A stretch of DNA of 64,000 nt, from NCBI GenBank assembly GCA_949152475.1, contig OX424563.1, forward strand, positions 21,611,001-21,675,000, written 5' to 3'. Shown here piece by piece: positions 52,291-61,913 of this stretch; within the stretch, counting starts at the first letter, position 1, and each line of letters starts with the position of its first letter. The translations under genes and the position numbers were made by a program. The notes under the pieces are model-generated. The model searched no databases, was not told the DNA's origin, and saw only the letters and a list, made by a program, of their open reading frames with translations. This stretch comes from Terebella lapidaria. Its lineage: Eukaryota > Annelida > Polychaeta > Terebellida > Terebellidae.

Positions 52291-53274
52291 ATGCCAAAGA
52301 CGAGAAAAGCTAGAAATACAAACCAACAGAGCACAGAACATGCAGAACTGGACTCTGACCCAGACGTCCTATCGTCATCAGAAATTCCTGTGAAAAGGAC
52401 TGACAGTGCCTTACAAATCAACAACTGTAAGGCACTCGAGAAAAGTGTTTCATGTTTTGGGGGCCAGTCATCGGGGAATCCCCAATTCTGGCTGCAGACG
52501 TATGACAGATATTGCCAGTTGAAAGGATGGACGGACACAACCAAACTAATGTCTGTGTCCCTGTTTCTGCAGGACACAGCATTGTTCTGGTTCCTGAACA
52601 AGGATCCACCATTTGAGACATACAAACAGTTCTCTTCTGCATTCATCAACGAGTTCAAACTCACGAAAACACAGATGTTGGCTCGTTTAGACAAGTTAGC
52701 AACAAGAAAACAGTTACCAACAGAGAGTGTTGACGACTATCTCCTAGCCGTGTCAAGAGAATGTCGCGAGCTGGTCAGATCTCCAGAACAGGAGATGGAA
52801 ATAGCCATACAAGGACTGTTGCCCAAGACCAAGTGCCAGGTCCTGCTGAAGGAGCCAGAAAGCCTAGCTGATGTGCGACGCATCGCCCTCCTGGTGGAAA
52901 ATGTTACCAGCACAACTCCAGCGCCGGATCATGCTGTCATGGCATGTGACACTGGACGGAGTGGACGACAACCCCAACAGTCGTCTGAGCTGTCAGCACT
53001 ATGCAGCGAGATCTCGGAGCTGAGGAAGAAAGTTGACGCCATGGCCGAGAAGAAAGATGTGGAGTCGTCTCACCGCGGATACCCTCCTCCTCGCCCGCGA
53101 CGCAATTCCCCAGCCTGCTGGAAGTGTGGTGAAAAACATCGCTACCGCAACTGCCCCGCCTACGGCACTACATGCAGTAACTGTGGAAAAGCCAACCACT
53201 ACGCGAGGCTCTGCAAAACATCGCGCAGCACAGTTACCAGCACAGACAAGCCCCAAGCGAATGATCAGCACTAG
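52291..53274 (+). CDS. gag: gag of the LTR retrotransposon
   Basis: 327 codons starting MPKTRKARN. Residues about 45-210 resemble the Ty3/gypsy capsid domain, with the pattern NPQFWLQTYDRYC, then FLNKDPPFETYKQFSSAF and a long helical stretch. A Pro/Arg-rich segment precedes two zinc knuckles (CWKCGEKHRYRNC and CSNCGKANHYARLC, about residues 278-310) that would bind RNA. It encodes the structural protein of the virus-like particle. gag and pol share a phase; some families with this layout express pol by read-through. Confidence 0.93.
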   Translation: MPKTRKARNTNQQSTEHAELDSDPDVLSSSEIPVKRTDSALQINNCKALEKSVSCFGGQSSGNPQFWLQTYDRYCQLKGWTDTTKLMSVSLFLQDTALFWFLNKDPPFETYKQFSSAFINEFKLTKTQMLARLDKLATRKQLPTESVDDYLLAVSRECRELVRSPEQEMEIAIQGLLPKTKCQVLLKEPESLADVRRIALLVENVTSTTPAPDHAVMACDTGRSGRQPQQSSELSALCSEISELRKKVDAMAEKKDVESSHRGYPPPRPRRNSPACWKCGEKHRYRNCPAYGTTCSNCGKANHYARLCKTSRSTVTSTDKPQANDQH

Positions 53275-53280
53275 GGACTC

Positions 53281-56200
53281 GTGCCTGTCTCACATGCGCG
53301 GGACAGGCATAGTGCAGAAGCCACTCCTAACAGCGATGATATAGGTATTGTACCAAAAGTCTATATCACTAAATCAAACAGGCCCAATATGTTAAATTGT
53401 TGTATAAATGGGAAAGGTGTAAATGCACTACTAGATACTGGTGCAAATGTCAGTTGCATTTCTAATCACATGTATAGGTATACAAATAGTAACAAGTGCT
53501 TCCCACTACAGTGTTCACCTGTAGGACACATCATAGGTGTAGGTGGACATAAAATCAATGTGTTAGGTACTGTTACCTTACCTGTTGTCATAAATGACCT
53601 GAAATTGTGGCAAGACTTTCTCGTCCTGCCAGGATCTGCTGACCCACAGATCATTCTAGGAGAGACATTTTTACGCTCTCAGCAAGCTAACTGGGATTTT
53701 GGCACTAATACTTTGACTTTACAACAAGGTATGGTAACAATTAACCTAACAGATTCCAGAGATCACGTGAAGAACAGAGTGTGTTTCATAAGAACTACTG
53801 AGGATGTGATTGTTCCTGGTAATAGTGAAATACTTTTGAATGTTAAGGTGTCAAAGTCTAAATCTGATTCTAAAGGGTGTATACCTAAAGCTGGTGTAAT
53901 ACAACCCACTGCACAGCTGAACAAAAAGTTCTTCGTCACAGGACCGAGTTGTGCTGTACAACCTGACACTGGTCGATGTGTATATAGATTGTTAAACCCT
54001 TTACCGACTGACACACACATTCCCAGTAATCACATTTTAGGGACATATTCACCAATAACCGATGACACACAGCTTGTTCACATGGAGGACATGCCTCCAG
54101 AACTCCATCCAAGCTCAAGTGAGAAGCACACTACAGACATTACCATTGACAGTACAACACCTGTATCTGCTCATGTCAATACACTGTTGTCGTACACAGA
54201 GCTCAATGAGAACACAAACAGAAACATCAACACCATACACATGACAGGTGGAAGTGATCCTCATCAGGTAGAGCACACCAAAGGCTGCCACACTCCAGAT
54301 CACAATTCTGACCCCATTCGTGATCGCCAGTATTTCATTCAGGTGGCTAAGGCCATGAATGTAGACATTCCATTGGATGCCATCTCAGAAAGTCAGAGAG
54401 ATGATATACTGGAGTTGATTGGCAGGAATCGTGATGTCTTTGCTGTGAGTACATCTGAACTGGGGACATATGACAGCTATCATCACGTCATCGACACAGG
54501 AGACCATCCACCTGTGAAGTCAAGATTCTACAGAACCTCCCCTGCTCACAAAACTGAGATTGAGAGGCAGGTGAATGACTTGCTTAGCTGTGGTATAATA
54601 CAACGCTCGACAAGCAACTGGATGTCACCTGTGATACTGGTGAAGAAAGCCAATGGCACATGGAGAATGGTAGTCGACTATAGGGCCCTAAACAAGCTTG
54701 TGAAGCCAGTCTATTTCCCTCTTCCAAGGAACGAGGATGTAGTGGACGCTCTTGGACAATCCAAGGCGACTATATTTTCCACTCTGGACTTGGCCCAAGC
54801 ATTTCTACAGGTTCCTCTGGACCCACTTACTAAACACAAGACTGCCTTCATAACACACCATGGAGTGTTTGAATTTAACAAACTGCCATATGGTTTGTCA
54901 AATTCTCCAGCAGTTTTCAGCGCTGTCATGACACAGGTGCTTAGTAAGTTTTTGTATGTCTATGCCATTGTCTATGCCGATGACATTTTGCTATATTCTG
55001 AGAATTTCGCGCATCATCTGCAACACCTTTCGAATGTATTTCAAAAGCTCAGAGAGGCTAACTTAAAGTTACGCCCTACAAAGTGTCATTTTGCCAAGGC
55101 AGAAGTCACCTTCCTGGGACATGTCATCTCCAAGCATGGATTGTCTGTAGACCCCAAGAAGACGTCAGCTATCACAACATTTCCTGTGCCTGAGACTCAG
55201 ACACAGCTGAGAACGTTTCTTGGAATTTGCCAATACTACAGGAGATTTGTAAAGGACTTCTCACATATAACAGCACCACTGAATAAACTGCTCCAGAAGG
55301 AAGCGAAGTTCCATTGGGATAACGTGTGCCAGACAGCATTTCAACAGATGAAAGGAGTCCTGACAAGCCCACCAATCTTGGCATTTCCTAATTTCGACAA
55401 AGAGTTTATTCTCTACACAGATGCCAGCACGTCAGCTATTGGTTATATTCTCGGTCAAAAGGATGACAAGAATCGAGATGTTGTGATAGCTTATGGTGGA
55501 AGATCACTGAGGTCTTCTGAACGGAACTGGGGTATATCTGAGCTGGAAGGACTCGCTATTGTCGAGGGGATCCGTCAGTATCATGTATATCTTGCTGATA
55601 TACCCTTCACAATTGTCACTGACCATTCTGCACTACAATATATTCAGGACTGCAAACTAACAACTGGACGCCTGAGCAGATGGTCACTGTTCCTTCAACA
55701 GTACAGGTACACCATACAGTATCGTAAGGGTTCGAAGAACGGGAATGCTGACACTCTAAGCAGAAGAGAGTACCCACCCACCACGTCTCCTCCATGTACA
55801 TGGGTATCCAATGCTACAGAGTCAACAGATCTGTCTCCACTGGTGTCTCAAATCTGTCTGCCTGTCACAGATGCAAGACAAGAAACCGAGAACAGGTACA
55901 CACAGTTGAAGTCCATCAGACACCTGTGTGCTGTAGCAGACACAGACAAGCCGGATGTCAGAACGAAACAACAGTCTGATCCACAACTGGCTGACATATT
56001 CAACTATCTCCAAGACGGTATTATGCCAGAGAATATGACAGAAAAAGCAGAACGTCGCTTCATTGCTCAAAGTCATGAGTATGTAGTGGATCCGGATGAC
56101 GGCTTACTGTATCACCTGTATTATCCACGTGGCAAGGGACTCCGAGCAAACCGTATCGTCCGACAACTGGTTGTACCTTCATCACTGAAGAACGATGTCA

Positions 56201-57510
56201 TGTTATCTTACCACGACAGTCTCATGGCCGGTCACCAGGGTTTTGACAGAACCTATCATCTCATCCGGTTGAAATATTACTGGGACCGAATGTACATGGA
56301 AATCAAACAGTATGTTAAATCTTGCAAGGACTGCCAATTAAACAAAGCCGACAGCCACAAGCGAAATGTGCCACTTCATCCACTGCAGACTGATGGTATA
56401 TTTGGAAGGATCCATATTGATCTTTTTGGGCCTCTCCCCAAAGCTCAGTCTTATCGTTATATCTTGCTTGTTGTGGATGCATTTTCCAAATGGCCAGAAG
56501 CCTTTCCTGTTAAGTCACTATCTGGAGCAGAAATTGCAAGAATACTCTACAACGAAGTTATCTGTCGCTGGGGTGCACCTCATTCATTACTCAGTGACCG
56601 CGGCACAAACTTCTTGTCGTCGATCGTAACTGAAGTCTGCAGAATATTTGAGATCAGAAAACTGAAAACATCAAGTTGGCATCCTGAAACAAACGCCACA
56701 GCAGAGCGTCGGATGTCAGGATTGGCACAGTGTCTCCGCATGTATGTCAATAATCACCAGGACAACTGGCCAGAACTATTACCATCAATAATGGCAGCAT
56801 GGAGAGCCACTCCATCCGTCAATTCCACACTGTTCAGTCCTTACAAAATTCTGCTAGGCCAAGAGATGAGACTACCGCTTGATGTGGACCTCATCCCCAA
56901 CAACAACATTCCACACTCAAGTCTGGATCATCTACAGGAGATCACTCAACAATTTAAGATCACCAGAGAATTGGCAAAACAAAACATCCAGCAAGCGCAG
57001 GATCAAAATAAAAAGTATCATGACAGGAAAGCCAAATCGCCCACATTTTGCTTGGGAGATCTCGTTGTTCTTAACAACACTACCAAGCAGAAAGGACTCA
57101 ATCCCAAGCTACAGCCCAAGAAAATTGGTCCGTTCTATATAACAGATGTGAATGAGGACAACAGTACATACCTGATAAGGGACTGTGCTACTCACAAGCA
57201 AAGAAGATCCCGAGTCCATGCCAAACGACTGACCAGGTTCGTGAGTACCGACATTCGTGACATTACGCCACCTGTTGAAAATGAACTGGCTGAGGACAGT
57301 GCCGATGACACTGAGGACGAAGCTGCAGCTCCAAGCCAGGATGTGGATCCACAACCACCTCCATCCCCACACACATCCACTCAGTCACAGAATCCAACAC
57401 AGCCAGATAACACACCTCAGCCTTCTCAAACTGACACCCAGTCACAAGACACTACACAACCAAACACACAAGCACAACCAAAACAGTCCATTGAGAAAAT
57501 ACTACAATAA
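53281..57510 (+). CDS. pol: pol of the LTR retrotransposon (protease, RT, RNase H, integrase)
   Basis: About 1400 codons. Aspartic protease LLDTGANVS near residue 51; reverse transcriptase with FSTLDLAQAFLQVPL and the catalytic YADD at about 565; RNase H with LYTDAS at about 711. Integrase follows, with an HHCC zinc finger (GHQGF to CKDC, about 985-1015), a D,D35E core (Asp near 1047 and 1106, Glu near 1142) and a GPF/Y-type segment KIGPFYI. The C-terminal part is Pro/Gln/Thr-rich and acidic. The domain order is that of Ty3/gypsy elements. The first residues correspond to the gag/pol junction, so the true start of the mature protein is not defined. Confidence 0.95.
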   Translation: MPVSHARDRHSAEATPNSDDIGIVPKVYITKSNRPNMLNCCINGKGVNALLDTGANVSCISNHMYRYTNSNKCFPLQCSPVGHIIGVGGHKINVLGTVTLPVVINDLKLWQDFLVLPGSADPQIILGETFLRSQQANWDFGTNTLTLQQGMVTINLTDSRDHVKNRVCFIRTTEDVIVPGNSEILLNVKVSKSKSDSKGCIPKAGVIQPTAQLNKKFFVTGPSCAVQPDTGRCVYRLLNPLPTDTHIPSNHILGTYSPITDDTQLVHMEDMPPELHPSSSEKHTTDITIDSTTPVSAHVNTLLSYTELNENTNRNINTIHMTGGSDPHQVEHTKGCHTPDHNSDPIRDRQYFIQVAKAMNVDIPLDAISESQRDDILELIGRNRDVFAVSTSELGTYDSYHHVIDTGDHPPVKSRFYRTSPAHKTEIERQVNDLLSCGIIQRSTSNWMSPVILVKKANGTWRMVVDYRALNKLVKPVYFPLPRNEDVVDALGQSKATIFSTLDLAQAFLQVPLDPLTKHKTAFITHHGVFEFNKLPYGLSNSPAVFSAVMTQVLSKFLYVYAIVYADDILLYSENFAHHLQHLSNVFQKLREANLKLRPTKCHFAKAEVTFLGHVISKHGLSVDPKKTSAITTFPVPETQTQLRTFLGICQYYRRFVKDFSHITAPLNKLLQKEAKFHWDNVCQTAFQQMKGVLTSPPILAFPNFDKEFILYTDASTSAIGYILGQKDDKNRDVVIAYGGRSLRSSERNWGISELEGLAIVEGIRQYHVYLADIPFTIVTDHSALQYIQDCKLTTGRLSRWSLFLQQYRYTIQYRKGSKNGNADTLSRREYPPTTSPPCTWVSNATESTDLSPLVSQICLPVTDARQETENRYTQLKSIRHLCAVADTDKPDVRTKQQSDPQLADIFNYLQDGIMPENMTEKAERRFIAQSHEYVVDPDDGLLYHLYYPRGKGLRANRIVRQLVVPSSLKNDVMLSYHDSLMAGHQGFDRTYHLIRLKYYWDRMYMEIKQYVKSCKDCQLNKADSHKRNVPLHPLQTDGIFGRIHIDLFGPLPKAQSYRYILLVVDAFSKWPEAFPVKSLSGAEIARILYNEVICRWGAPHSLLSDRGTNFLSSIVTEVCRIFEIRKLKTSSWHPETNATAERRMSGLAQCLRMYVNNHQDNWPELLPSIMAAWRATPSVNSTLFSPYKILLGQEMRLPLDVDLIPNNNIPHSSLDHLQEITQQFKITRELAKQNIQQAQDQNKKYHDRKAKSPTFCLGDLVVLNNTTKQKGLNPKLQPKKIGPFYITDVNEDNSTYLIRDCATHKQRRSRVHAKRLTRFVSTDIRDITPPVENELAEDSADDTEDEAAAPSQDVDPQPPPSPHTSTQSQNPTQPDNTPQPSQTDTQSQDTTQPNTQAQPKQSIEKILQ

Positions 57511-58477
57511 CGGAGGTACAAGTCACAAATGTGGTACAGAGTGAAATACACTGGCATGAAGAACTCGCAGTGGGTACTAAAGGATCAAATAGATGATCAA
57601 CATGTAAGAGATTTTCACGTAAAGAAAACTCAGAAAGGCAGGGCCCGTAAAAAGGCTCAAGTACCCATGTAAATAAGTCTTATATATTATTCATTTGTAT
57701 ACCAGCCATGATAATCATGAACATAATGTGTCATAATGTCACTCATTATATGCATATAATATGCAAAATACAATTCAAAATGTATAATACACGTACATGT
57801 TTGTTGAATAATTAAGGGTTTGAAATGTGTCTTCAATTACAGTTTGACATTCCTAGTTAGTAGAACATGTCATTGTGACTTTATATGCGTTATCCTGAAC
57901 TGATGGTTGTATTTTTCAGTTAAACATAGGGCAAATAGGTACCATATTCCTATGTATGATAATGAGTTTGTACTGAATACATGCAAAATTTATTTTATTT
58001 TCAGTAAGAAAATGGGCATTGTATTTCAAAATTATTTAACTTTAGGTATTTTTTTTTTCTTGTGTTCTTGCATCTCTGATTCTGCACTGAATGACTTCTA
58101 TGCTGTTCTTGATACTTCAAAAGCTAGAGAACTGTCAAACTTTGTTTTGTAATTTGACACCTAAGAATTTCAGACTTTGCACTCTGAGAAGATCACTTGG
58201 ATCAGTTGCATACACTGAATCCTACATTGTATTGTATTTCACATGTTTTACATTGATGTGTATGTCCACACATGTGTGTGCCAATTATTATACATATTAA
58301 TGTCACCTATATGATCTGACTCTATCGTTACTATATGCCAATAGGCAATTCAAGTTTACATTTATATTACTATTATGTATTGTATTGTGTTTATGAAAGA
58401 TCTTTCATCATATTTATTTACCAGTGTTGTATATTGTATGAAAATCAGGAGATTTTCGATTTAAACTGAGAGGCATA
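57511..58477 (+). other. 3' internal region of the LTR retrotransposon
   Basis: AT-rich sequence between pol and the 3' LTR. No envelope-like gene or other separate gene was recognised. Confidence 0.6.
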
Positions 58478-59196
58478 TATCAGAGTGTTAAATTAATTAA
58501 TTAATGAGATCAATTAATAACTCTGATAAGTGTATATTTATACCAATGTATATTTCTAATAATTTACCTAATTAATTGTAATAATTTATATAATTAATAT
58601 TCTTAATTATAATTATGTTTAATGAAGATTACTTCAATATTAAGATCATTATTGTATCATATTAATTACTAGTCATTTACAAAAGTCTTATTTTATCTTA
58701 TACAATTCAAATCTAACAACTAGTTTACTATTCCACTTTTGTACAAGTCACAGCCTGAGAAGTATTCAAAATTTGAAAAAGACATTAATCTTATTCCAAA
58801 CAACTGTTCTTTGGCTACAGTTTAAAACCACACAAGATTTTGGTTCTCACGCTCCTGTTTGAATGTGATTGGTCCATTCAGACTTGACTGGGAAACAGAG
58901 TCTTGTCATTGGTTAGTTTTGTAATATTACCTAACCTCAAGCTTCTAGCTGGGAGAAAATTTTAAAATTCAAATCAGTTGGGAGTTCAGTTCTGGGTCTG
59001 AAGACACCATCATCAGTCTGTGACTTACTTCATATTTTTGGACTATCTAAATTACATCATTACAACTGGATTACTCAATAAACTGGATTATATTTCTCAA
59101 CATCTGTCTTTGGACTATCATCATTCAATTCCCCCTGAAGAAAATCTATATACATCAATCAATTAAAAGTACAATATATCACACAAAACTGTGATA
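58478..59196 (+). repeat. 3' LTR
   Basis: 719 bp, identical by eye to the 5' LTR except for 9 extra bases (ctatcatca) near 59116 and one base close to the end. It is preceded by a weak purine-rich stretch at about 58463-58475 that may be the polypurine tract. The target duplication ATAT follows at 59197-59200. Confidence 0.93.
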
Positions 59197-59200
59197 ATAT

Positions 59201-59506
59201 TCACAAAATAAGATGACGAGTGGTGCTCTATCACTTCGATCTAACCATCTAGCGAAGAATTGGTAAAATATTTGATCGCACATCAGCACTGTCATTGTTG
59301 TTTCTGAAATCAGCTGTTTACGATTTGACCTCTGTGACCTTTGGCATAGTTTCACGACCCTGGTCATGTGACTTTGTATTGAGTGACGTAAAAATTCAGC
59401 ATGGCCGCCCTGTAACGGAATCTGTGTGTTTTGCTCCGAGTTTGTGAACGATTGTTGTGGACTTGTTGATGCTTATTCAGGATATTTGTGAACCAGACCC
59501 TGCACG
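59201..59506. promoter_or_regulatory. Duplicate of the REEP-proximal half of the shared promoter
   Basis: Corresponds to 47635-47940 in copy 1. Retains the TGACCT-ctg-TGACCT direct repeat (59326-59340) and TGACGTAA (59384-59391). The 3' LTR lies immediately upstream in the same orientation as REEP, so LTR-driven transcription could read toward this exon. Confidence 0.6.
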
Positions 59507-59538
59507 ATGGTGTCCTTGATCATTTCACGCGTAATTAT
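59507..59538 (+). CDS. REEP: REEP1-4-family ER membrane protein, first coding exon (copy 2)
   Basis: The same 32 bases and gtgagt donor as at 47941-47972, encoding MVSLIISRVI plus two bases of the next codon. This copy is continuous with the sequence to the right, so it is the one closest to the remaining REEP exons. Both first exons look usable, which would give two alternative promoters for the same protein. Exon 2 was not seen before the window ends. Confidence 0.72.
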
Positions 59539-60111
59539 GTGAGTATCAACCCAACAAACTTCTCAAAGCTGCCAATACACAAAAGTGTAATTTGAAAATC
59601 CAAATGTCAATCGCTTCAAGATTGATTGAAAAATCTGACATTCAGTGTTTATTGTTTATGAAAAGTTGTATTGAAAATTTGGAACCAACTGTCATTAATT
59701 TTCTGGGCCTAACTAGCTAGATCTATGAGAAATAAAGGAGCAGTTCCTGAATCTCGTGGGCAGCTTCATTCCCAGGTGAGACACTACAAATCACCGAATC
59801 AAAATTAGGCCTAAATAATGTTGTTTATTTTGAAGTTGAACAATGAACAATAACAGGACACACTCAATGACTCATAACAAAATACTGGTTCAGGAGTAGT
59901 TTATTACAAAGTTGAAGGTTTATAATGACCGTCTTCTTGTTCAAACTAAACTTTGCGGTTGTTAAAGGTATTGGGTATATTATTTTTTGTTAGTACTTAG
60001 AGCCATCTGATCCGTCCTAAATTTGTCACATTCCAAAATTCGCCAACAGCGTTTTCAGGCCTTGTAATGCAACTGAAACTAATTAGTTCTATCATTCGAG
60101 ACTGTGTCCAG

Positions 60112-60862
60112 TAGGCATGTAAATCGGTGGGAGATTTTGAAATCGATGATCGTTGCCTTCCACCGAGCGATCATCGATCTTCGAATCTGACCCTTGACTC
60201 GGCAATACTCATGCTTGTTGATGGGCAATATCGGCTGGAACCGCCGCGGTCACTGAGGCGCTAGTGCCATGATACGATGCTGGGGTTAGCATGTATTATA
60301 GGGCACAGGAAGAAATAAATGAATAAACCATAAGGTTTTAATAATAGTCCAAAAAAGTTGTTTGGTAATTGATGATCCGAGTCAAAAATAGCAATGTTTG
60401 AAGAAGTTTCATTCGAATCATCAAATGTGGAGCCATTGCACATACGCGGCAAAAATAGTCCTCAACAATCCCCAAGATTAGATCATAATTTAAGCAATAT
60501 ACTTCGCCTAATCCTTTTGAAAAATCTGCATAAATTCGGTTACGTAATCTAATCTTATAGTTTACAATGTAACTAATTTAGTATTTGTGAGGAAAACAAT
60601 TTGCATTACGGTCGGCACCCACCGGTCTGACATAGGCTGCATAGACGTGCTGTAGGAGTTCTCTCGATGTATTCATACGCGGCTACAAAACAAGAACTAG
60701 CTTTTTTTAAAAAGGCGCACGGCCAAAACTGCCCACTCACGAAAATATCCGAAACAATTTACGATATGAAAAAAATTGATTCCAAGTATTTCACATCGAT
60801 CATCGCTCGGCCCAGTACAATCGATCGATCATCGATATCATCGATTTATCGTTACATGCCTA
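60112..60862. mobile_element. hAT-like non-autonomous DNA transposon, copy 2
   Basis: 751 bp, the duplicate of 48551-49308, shorter by a 7-base deletion. Both flanks carry gtgtccag (60104-60111 and 60863-60870), the intact 8-bp target duplication that identifies the element class. Confidence 0.82.
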
Positions 60863-61601
60863 GTGTCCAGGGGATTCATCACTTCGAGTTGACAGTTCGA
60901 GATGACAGTTCCAGTTGAGTTGAAAAAGTTAAAATGCCCAATTTTTCCATTACAGGTTTATTTTGATATATTTATCATGCTATTCGTGGTTTCGTGTTTT
61001 ACATCAACCGCAGACAGTAAACCAAAACAGAAACAAAACCGGGAACTATTTTAGTCCGTGGAATGCGACAGTCTACGTGAGATCACTTTCGGTTTATTTG
61101 GAAGATTTGGCGCCGGAAAGTAAGGTTTTCTTCGGAGGCGATTTGGAAGAACAACGAACAAGGAGGTTGCGAGAAACTGTTATTATTGTTCAACATGTTC
61201 AAGTAGTCTAGAATTATAAGTTGGACTAGTGATGGAGTGATTCATAAGGACCAGAGTTACACACAGACTTGCATACAGATTGGCGTAGGAATATGGGATG
61301 GGGCAACTCTAACTCGAACTGTCATCTCGATCTGTCAACTCGAACTGACTCATTCCCTACACTCTTCGAGACTGATATCCAACCTTCGTACCAGCAGTTT
61401 TTTTCTCCACAAAATGGGCTTCTGAGCTCTGATAATATTGAGTTGATATTGAATTTAGGACAAGTGACTCGTAATTTATAAGCGTGTTTTGTCTTTAATT
61501 ATGACATGTACATATAAAGCTGAAGAGTGGCTCCGAAAAATATGTGGGTTTTCAGTACAAGGGGAGATTGTTTGTGTGCCTCACACTCCCGTTTGGCTGG
61601 A

Positions 61602-61913
61602 TGGGCTCACTCTAGCTGATCGCACTGTAGCATTTTGCTAATCAAAGGCTCAAAATGCTAAACAAAAATAGCTTGCTTTCGCACAATTTGAGAAAGTGTA
61701 ATTGGCATTGTCTTCATAATAATTAATATCGGACTCTTGCATTTCTATCAATCATCATGGTCATTGAAGTACTTTCGTCAGTTATTGAATAGTCCTTCGT
61801 ACAATGCGGTATGCATGCAAGAATTATTGCTAAAAGAAATTATAAAATGCTAAAAGAAATTTGAAGTTTTTAGCAATTTTTGATTAGCAAAATTTGTCAC
61901 TAGAGTGAACCCA
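61602..61913. mobile_element. 312-bp MITE, copy 2
   Basis: Duplicate of 50048-50359 with the same ends and flanking ggctgg repeats. Its presence in both copies shows that it predates the segmental duplication. Confidence 0.7.

Larger units (their letters stand above)
51499..59196 (+). mobile_element. Ty3/gypsy-type LTR retrotransposon, young, nearly whole
   Basis: 7.7 kb, with 710- and 719-bp LTRs, gag and pol. Domain order in pol is protease, reverse transcriptase, RNase H, integrase, which defines the Ty3/gypsy group; chromodomain-like sequence toward the 3' end of the internal region suggests a chromovirus-like branch. It is flanked by a 4-bp target duplication ATAT (51495-51498 and 59197-59200). 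The LTRs differ by one 9-bp indel and about one base change, so insertion is recent. It looks nearly whole, with about one likely break. No envelope gene was seen. It lies in duplicate copy 2 and is absent from copy 1. Confidence 0.95.
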
